Shown: piece by piece, positions 6,777 to 11,205 of the stretch | Numbering within the stretch: the stretch's first letter is position 1 | Layout of the letters: each line of letters begins with the position of its first letter | DNA from: JBEIUO01 sp964549785 | Lineage (GTDB): Bacteria > Planctomycetota > Phycisphaerae > Phycisphaerales > UBA1924 | Direction of reading: 5' to 3' | NCBI GenBank assembly: GCA_964549785.1 | Contig: CAZJXA010000098.1 | Location: 1 to 11,205, forward strand | Length of the DNA stretch: 11,205 nt | Notes under the pieces: model-generated | The model's database searches: none | Told to the model about the DNA's origin: nothing | The model's input: the letters and a program-made list of their open reading frames with translations, nothing else | Program-made: the position numbers and the translations under genes

Positions 6777-8270
6777 ATGGCGTCGGTTGATGCGGTACGT
6801 TTGGACCACGCCCACCCGCAACGCCGGGGAATCTCGCTCGCCCGGGCATGCCTGATCGTCCTGTTGGTCGCCGTGGTCGTCCGCGTCCTCGCGCTCGGCG
6901 GCACCTCACTCGTGGTCGAGAACGACGGCATCGACTACCTCGTCTCCGCCGAAACCACCTGGAAACTCCAACCGATCTTCATCAGCCCGTTCCGCACGCC
7001 CGGATACCCCGCGATCCTCGCCCTCTGCTTCTGGCTCATGGGCCAGTCGGGCGAGGCCGTCATGATCGTTCAGCACGCCCTCGGCGCCCTCATGGCCGTT
7101 CTTATCACCCGCCTCGCCGCCCGTTGGGTGCCGCCCGCCTTCGCGATTGTCCCGGGCCTGCTGGTGGCGATTGATCCCACTCTTCTCCTGTTCGGAAGCG
7201 TCATGCAGACCGAGTCGGTCAGCATGTTCCTCTTTGTCCTCATCGTCTCACTCGCGCTCGCCGACACCCGCCGCCTCCTTGTCACCGCCGCCGCCCTCGG
7301 CTGCGTCCTCGCCTTCGCCAACCTCGTCCGCCCCGCATTCATCGTCGTCGCCCCGTTTACCGTCCTCGCCCTGGCCAGCCGCCCCGCCCTCCGCATCCCA
7401 CACCGAGTCGGCATCGTCGCCGTTGCAATCCTCGCGTTCTCCCTCACCGTCTTGCCTTGGCTCGCCTTCAACCGTGAACGCGGCATCAAGGGCTTCTCGG
7501 CGGGGGCCGCTTCAACCCTCTGGGTTTCGCTCGTCCAGCAAGACCTCCTCGACCGCACCTACCCGCTCCCCCCGGACGTCGCCCGTCGCTACGCGCCGGT
7601 CGCTAGGCACCGCGGGGCCTCGGCGGAAATGTGGACCTTCCTCGCCACCCCGGCAGACACCATCGAACAGCAATATCGGATGCCCAAACTCACCACCAAG
7701 TGGGCGATCGATAGCATCCAGTCCGATCCCGTCGCCTATCTCGCCCGTCTGCCATACTCATTCCTCTGGCAGATGAACTATTTCCCGATCGACGGGTTTA
7801 TCCTCGACAGCCAGATCACCTGGTTCAGTTACATGGTCTCCTGCGACATCGCCGACTTCGGTCGCTCGGGCTCCAACCTCCACTTCGACTCCAACGTCCG
7901 GGGCGTCGACGTCCGCGCCATGTCCATGTCGGCCCGCGGCGGCTGGATGCGGACGTTCTACCGTTGGTGGGGGCTCAATCACCCCCGCGGCTTCCCTCAG
8001 TTACCCCTCTGCGGGCTCGCCATCGGGGCCGGAATCCTCGCGATCTACCGCCGCGATTGGCCCTTCGTGCTGGTCCTGCTCGCCTCCGCAGCGCTCGTCG
8101 GCGTCCACGTTCTCATGCTCTTCCACCAGGGCCGATACTCACTCCCCGCCGTTACCGTCTGGTACGCCACCGCCGTAGTGGTGCCCGCCGCCATGCTCCG
8201 GGCCGCCCGGGGCAGCGAAGCCGAAATCCTCCGCCGCCGAACGCCCGAGCAATGGGCCCGTCGGGCGTGA
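6777..8270 (+). CDS. GT-C membrane glycosyltransferase (PMT/ArnT-like)
   Basis: A 497-residue multi-pass membrane protein with about ten hydrophobic segments, for example near 22-42, 95-115, 122-142, 148-163, 167-183, 186-201, 212-232, 408-424, 428-447 and 455-475. After the first helix the loop VENDGIDYLVSAETTW (47-62) carries acidic residues D50 and D53 and is followed by PFRTPGYPAIL (71-81), matching the first external loop of PMT_2/ArnT-type enzymes, where an Asp or Glu is catalytic. QGRYSLPAV (451-459) resembles the RYxLP element near the end of that family. Known relatives transfer a sugar from polyprenyl phosphate to lipid, protein or glycan on the outer face of the membrane. ATG 6777 has GGAG at 6764-6767, nine bases upstream. 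A hydrophilic stretch of about 175 residues (233-407) lies between the two helix groups and may be an external domain. It follows the GT2 gene by 46 bp and is probably its partner. Acceptor unknown. Confidence 0.8.
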   Translation: MASVDAVRLDHAHPQRRGISLARACLIVLLVAVVVRVLALGGTSLVVENDGIDYLVSAETTWKLQPIFISPFRTPGYPAILALCFWLMGQSGEAVMIVQHALGALMAVLITRLAARWVPPAFAIVPGLLVAIDPTLLLFGSVMQTESVSMFLFVLIVSLALADTRRLLVTAAALGCVLAFANLVRPAFIVVAPFTVLALASRPALRIPHRVGIVAVAILAFSLTVLPWLAFNRERGIKGFSAGAASTLWVSLVQQDLLDRTYPLPPDVARRYAPVARHRGASAEMWTFLATPADTIEQQYRMPKLTTKWAIDSIQSDPVAYLARLPYSFLWQMNYFPIDGFILDSQITWFSYMVSCDIADFGRSGSNLHFDSNVRGVDVRAMSMSARGGWMRTFYRWWGLNHPRGFPQLPLCGLAIGAGILAIYRRDWPFVLVLLASAALVGVHVLMLFHQGRYSLPAVTVWYATAVVVPAAMLRAARGSEAEILRRRTPEQWARRA

Positions 8271-8317
8271 GGCGAGCGGTGGTGTGGTCAACCCAGCAAA
8301 CGATCGGGCCTCTGCCC

Positions 8318-9514
8318 TCACCCAATCCACTTGTGTTCCGCCGGCCCCGTATAGATGCTCAACGGCCGGATCAACCGGTTATCCGCGTGCTGTTCCATGA
8401 TGTGGGCCGTCCATCCCGTGATCCGGCTGGCGACAAAGATCGGTGTGTACTGCGGCACCGGGATGTTCATCGTGAAGTACGTCATCCCACACGGAAAATC
8501 GACATTCGGGTGAATGTTCTTCTTGGTGAGCATGATCCTCTGCACCTGCTCGCCCAGGTCAAACCAGCGCGTCGCCGCGAGCCCGCCGAACTGCCCCGAC
8601 TTGTGCTTGGCGTTCGCCTTGCCGAGTTTGTGCAGAATCCCCGCCCGATGGTCCCCGTTCTTGTAGACGCGATGCCCGAAGCCCATGAGTTTGCGCTTGG
8701 AGGCGAAGGCCTTCTCCATCCATTCATCGACCTTGTCGGTGCCGATGCCGGCATCACCCACGTCCTTGAAGATCTCCTTGAGCATCTCCATCGCCATCTC
8801 GTTCGCCCCGCCGTGCAACGGTCCCTTGAGCGCTGCAATCCCGCCCGCCACCGCCCCGTGCATGTCGGAAAGCGTGCCCGCGATGACCCGGGTCGTGAAG
8901 GTGCTGGCGTTAAACTCGTGCTCGGCATACAGAATAAGACTCACGTCCATCACACGGGCCTCGTCGACCGTCGGTTGTTGCCCCGTCATCATGTAGAGCA
9001 GGTTGGCCGCGTGCGAGAGCGTCGGATCGCCGCCCCGTTCACGCCCCACATACCCGCGTCCGTCGATCAGGTTCTGCATGTGGCCGACAATCGTCGGAAT
9101 CTTGGCGAGCAGCCGTTTCGCCTTCCGCAGGTTGGCGTCTTTGCCATTGTTCTGGCAGTCGGGGTCCGCATGCCCCAGAATCGAAACCGCCGTCCGCAGC
9201 ACATCCATCGGCACCGCCCGTCCCGAGGCCAGCCAACCCGCAGCGGATTCAAGGAACGTCACCACCGCCGCCGGAATCGGCCGCTCCGCAATGATCTCGG
9301 CCTTGAAGCGGAGCAGTTCGTCACGCGAGGGCTTATGTCCCTCCAGCAGGAGGAACGAGACCTCCTCGAACGTCGCGTGCTCGGCCAGATCGTGAATCTC
9401 GTAGCCGCGGTAAATGAGCTTGTCCTGCTCGATGGAACAGACGGCGGTCTGCCCGCCGATCACGCCCTCAAGACCCTTTGCGAACGCGGCTTCGGCGGCT
9501 GCGGTAACGGCCAT
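8318..9514 (-). CDS. Citrate synthase (citrate/2-methylcitrate synthase family)
   Basis: A 398-residue enzyme condensing acetyl-CoA (or propionyl-CoA) with oxaloacetate, cytoplasmic, at the entry of the TCA or methylcitrate cycle. Family landmarks in order are YAEHEFNASTFTTRV (196-210), LKGPLHGGANE (229-239) with catalytic H234, MGFGHRVY (277-284) with H281, and NVDFPCGM (337-344) with catalytic D339. R290 follows in GDHRA. The length and the lack of an N-terminal beta domain match the shorter dimeric form (CitZ/PrpC-like) rather than the longer NADH-regulated GltA of enterobacteria. Sequence alone does not settle citrate against 2-methylcitrate specificity; no prpB or prpD gene is adjacent, which mildly favours citrate synthase. 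The start is supported by AGGGAG (complement of 9523-9528) eight bases before ATG. It is transcribed toward the glycan operon and diverges from the transaldolase gene. Confidence 0.95.
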   Translation of the reverse strand: MAVTAAAEAAFAKGLEGVIGGQTAVCSIEQDKLIYRGYEIHDLAEHATFEEVSFLLLEGHKPSRDELLRFKAEIIAERPIPAAVVTFLESAAGWLASGRAVPMDVLRTAVSILGHADPDCQNNGKDANLRKAKRLLAKIPTIVGHMQNLIDGRGYVGRERGGDPTLSHAANLLYMMTGQQPTVDEARVMDVSLILYAEHEFNASTFTTRVIAGTLSDMHGAVAGGIAALKGPLHGGANEMAMEMLKEIFKDVGDAGIGTDKVDEWMEKAFASKRKLMGFGHRVYKNGDHRAGILHKLGKANAKHKSGQFGGLAATRWFDLGEQVQRIMLTKKNIHPNVDFPCGMTYFTMNIPVPQYTPIFVASRITGWTAHIMEQHADNRLIRPLSIYTGPAEHKWIG

Positions 9515-9743
9515 ATTCGGTGCTCCCTGTGGTTGGCCGAGTGTAGGTTCGCCTCCCCCCAGGTTTTCAATCGGCCGGGACGTTCTCTGAACTATTGGAC
9601 ACTTGCTTTCCGCGCTCCGGCCATCGCTCTATAGCGCCGCCGCAAGGGGCGGACCTTCCGCACAAGCACTGGCGAATAGCGGCCTTCCACCGAGCCCGAC
9701 ACTACAGTCGCCCTTCCCCCCAAAAAGAAGGACGCATCACGGC
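9515..9743. promoter_or_regulatory. Divergent intergenic region between citrate synthase and transaldolase
   Basis: This 229-bp non-coding stretch must hold the promoters of both flanking genes if neither is read from elsewhere. It contains the citrate synthase ribosome binding site (9523-9528, minus strand) and the transaldolase GAAGGA (9727-9732). A TATAG-like sequence lies at 9630-9634, but I could not match it with a well-spaced -35 box, so no promoter is called. An inverted repeat CCGCC/GGCGG (9637-9641 and 9648-9652, six-base loop) sits in the presumed transaldolase leader; its role is unknown. Confidence 0.35.
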
Positions 9744-10388
9744 ATGGAAATCTACGTTGACACGGCGAATCTTGATGAAATCCGTCAGGCCCTCGACATG
9801 GGCATCCTGGACGGCGTGACCACCAACCCCACCCTCATCGCCAAGGAGGGCGTCGATTACGGGAAGCGGCTGGCCGACATCTGCGAATTGGTCAAAGGCC
9901 CCGTCTCGGCCGAGGTCATCAGCATCGATTTCGAGGGGATGATGCGCGAAGGCCGTGACCGCGCCAAGATCGCCCCCAACATCGTCGTCAAGTTGCCGGT
10001 GACGCTCCCCGGATTGAAGGCCTGCAAAGCCATGAGCGATGAGGGCATCAAGACCAACATGACTCTCTGTTTCCAGACACTCCAGGCGTTGATGGTCGCG
10101 AAGGCCGGTGCCTACCTCGTCAGCCCCTTCATCGGCCGACTCGATGATTGCGGCGAAGACGGCATGGAACTCATCCGCCAGATCAAGACCGTCTACGACA
10201 ACTACGCCTTCGGCACCAAAATCCTCGCGGCCTCCGTACGGCACAGCAACCACCTGCTGCACTGCGCCCTGGCGGGGGCCGACGTCGCGACCTGCCCGCT
10301 CAAGGTCATCCAGGACTGCATGAAGCACCCGCTCACCGACATCGGCCTCGACCGCTTCCTCGCCGATTACAAGAAGGCGTTCGGGTGA
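9744..10388 (+). CDS. tal: Transaldolase, small MipB/TalC type
   Basis: A 214-residue class I aldolase of the compact transaldolase/fructose-6-phosphate aldolase subfamily, moving a dihydroxyacetone unit between sugar phosphates in the non-oxidative pentose phosphate pathway, in the cytoplasm. D6 (YVDTAN), N28 (TTNPT) and the Schiff-base lysine K83 (NIVVKLPVT) are in the expected places, with TNMTLCF, SPFIGRLDD, ILAASVRH and KHPLTDIGL following as in TalC proteins. Residue 57 in SAEV is Glu, where fructose-6-phosphate aldolase of E. coli has Gln (Q59). Together with the TNxTLxF segment this favours transaldolase over FSA activity. Full family length, so intact. ATG 9744 is preceded by GAAGGA at 9727-9732 (11-base spacer); the in-frame extension to 9603 lies in the intergenic leader. 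It converges with the isomerase-like gene 28 bp downstream. Confidence 0.93.
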   Translation: MEIYVDTANLDEIRQALDMGILDGVTTNPTLIAKEGVDYGKRLADICELVKGPVSAEVISIDFEGMMREGRDRAKIAPNIVVKLPVTLPGLKACKAMSDEGIKTNMTLCFQTLQALMVAKAGAYLVSPFIGRLDDCGEDGMELIRQIKTVYDNYAFGTKILAASVRHSNHLLHCALAGADVATCPLKVIQDCMKHPLTDIGLDRFLADYKKAFG

Positions 10389-10391
10389 CAC

Positions 10392-10408
10392 GCGGCGTTC
10401 ACCGCCGC
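10392..10408. terminator. Possible bidirectional terminator hairpin between convergent genes
   Basis: GCGGCG (10392-10397) and CGCCGC (10403-10408) form a perfect six-pair GC stem with a five-base loop TTCAC. It sits in the 28-bp gap between the transaldolase stop and the convergent isomerase stop. There is no T-run on either side, so it is not a canonical intrinsic terminator; in a GC-rich genome a six-pair match can also arise by chance. Confidence 0.35.
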
Positions 10409-10416
10409 AGGCCGCA

Positions 10417-11205
10417 TCAGACCAGTTCGGTCCTCACGCGTTCGAGCAGCCCCTTCGTCAACTTCACGCCTTCACCTTCGCTGTGCTTGTCGCCCTCGTA
10501 TTCCACACCAACATACCCGCGATACCCCGCATCCAGAACAATCTTCATCAGGCGGCGGTAATCGCTCCGCACCTCGTTCCCGGCCGCATCGAACTCGTGT
10601 GACTTCGCGCTCACCGCCTTGGCGAAGGGCATGAGGTCTTGCGTGCCCTGATAACGGTCATACGGGCCACCCTCGGCGTTCTGGAAATTCCCAAAGTCGG
10701 GCAACGTTCCGCAGCGCGGATGCCCCACCCGACGCATCACCGCCGCCAGCCACGCCCCGTTGCTCGACCAACCGCCGTGGTTCTCCACGATCACATTCAG
10801 GTCCATCCGCGCGGCGTACTCCGTCAGCCGGGCCAACCCATCCGCCGCAAGCCGCTCCTGCTCGCCTTTCTCGCCAGAACTCTGGGCATTCACCCGGATC
10901 GAGTGGCACCCCAGCAACTTCGCGGCGTCGGCCCACTTGTAGTGATTCTCGACCGCGGTGGTGCGCTTCGCTTCGTCGGCGTCACCCAGAGCACCCTCGC
11001 CGTCGCACATGATGAGGAGGGTTTTGACGCCGAGGTCCGAAGCCCGGCGACGGTATTCGGCCAGATACGCGTGATCGCCAGCCTTGTCTTTGAAGAACGC
11101 GTTCACGAGTTCCACCGCATCAATGCCGTAGGCCTCTTTCGCGGCCTTCGGAAAGTCCAAGTGATCGAGTTCTTTCGCGAAAAGAGCCTTGTGCAGGCTC
11201 CACTG
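10417..11205 (-). CDS. Sugar phosphate isomerase/epimerase, xylose-isomerase-like TIM barrel (5' partial)
   Basis: The last 262 residues of a protein of the xylose isomerase-like/AP endonuclease 2 superfamily. The frame is open to the right edge, and its first visible residues (QWSLHKALFAKELDHLDFP) are the usual beginning of the barrel in this group, so only a short N-terminus is missing; the TTG at 11158-11160 is internal. Probable metal ligands follow the family's Glu-Asp-His-Glu pattern: Glu in NVIVENHGGWS, Asp in LPDFGNF, His in SAKSHEFD and Glu in YVGVEYEGD. Known members isomerise or epimerise sugars, sugar phosphates or inositols, but most in this subgroup are uncharacterised. Many relatives carry a Tat or lipoprotein signal just before this point, which cannot be checked here. 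It faces the transaldolase gene tail to tail. Fold confident, substrate unknown. Confidence 0.85.
   Translation of the reverse strand, partial: QWSLHKALFAKELDHLDFPKAAKEAYGIDAVELVNAFFKDKAGDHAYLAEYRRRASDLGVKTLLIMCDGEGALGDADEAKRTTAVENHYKWADAAKLLGCHSIRVNAQSSGEKGEQERLAADGLARLTEYAARMDLNVIVENHGGWSSNGAWLAAVMRRVGHPRCGTLPDFGNFQNAEGGPYDRYQGTQDLMPFAKAVSAKSHEFDAAGNEVRSDYRRLMKIVLDAGYRGYVGVEYEGDKHSEGEGVKLTKGLLERVRTELV

Noticed and set aside
8306..8317. GGGC-CTCT-GCCC hairpin between the convergent GT-C and citrate synthase genes, considered as a terminator.
   Set aside because: A four-pair stem without a T-run is expected by chance at this GC content.
7964..9634. A 556-codon + strand frame opposite citrate synthase.
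   Set aside because: It is antisense to a clearly identified citrate synthase, and its translation is Arg/His/Pro-rich without family motifs.

Overview
The window is GC-rich bacterial DNA with densely packed genes and strongly G/C-ending codons. The protein repertoire is compatible with Planctomycetota: a xylose-isomerase-like sugar phosphate isomerase of a type common there, a small transaldolase, and an exopolysaccharide-type glycan locus. That placement is inferred from protein style alone; no rRNA or other phylogenetic marker is present.

Positions 1-8270, all on the + strand, look like a surface-glycan biosynthesis and processing locus. It opens with two related GT4-type glycosyltransferases in tandem. 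The first is cut by the left edge, and a small unrecognised ORF (1331-1651) sits between them. Next come a class I SAM-dependent methyltransferase, a heparinase II/III-like toroid protein, a DPM1-like family 2 glycosyltransferase with C-terminal membrane helices, and a multi-spanning GT-C (PMT/ArnT-like) glycosyltransferase. The methyltransferase, heparinase-like and GT2 genes are joined by TGATG and ATGA overlaps, and the GT-C gene follows after 46 bp with a clear ribosome binding site. A working model (inference) has four parts: the GT4 enzymes build a glycan at the cytoplasmic face; the methyltransferase decorates sugar or lipid; the GT2 charges a polyprenyl phosphate with a sugar; and the GT-C enzyme transfers that sugar outside the membrane. 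The heparinase-like protein would edit or degrade uronic-acid polymer.

Positions 8318-11205 are central and carbohydrate metabolism. A citrate synthase (- strand) converges on the glycan operon. A small transaldolase (+ strand) diverges from the citrate synthase across a 229-bp intergenic region. A sugar phosphate isomerase/epimerase-like gene (- strand) converges on the transaldolase and runs off the right edge. A GC-rich hairpin lies in the 28-bp gap between these last two genes.

The most unusual points are the opposite base skew of the two tandem glycosyltransferase paralogs, the unidentified small ORF between them, and a polysaccharide-lyase-like protein that lacks any visible export signal although it is translationally coupled to glycan-synthesis genes. 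I see no CRISPR array, tRNA, rRNA, transposase or phage gene. I found no fully convincing new system.
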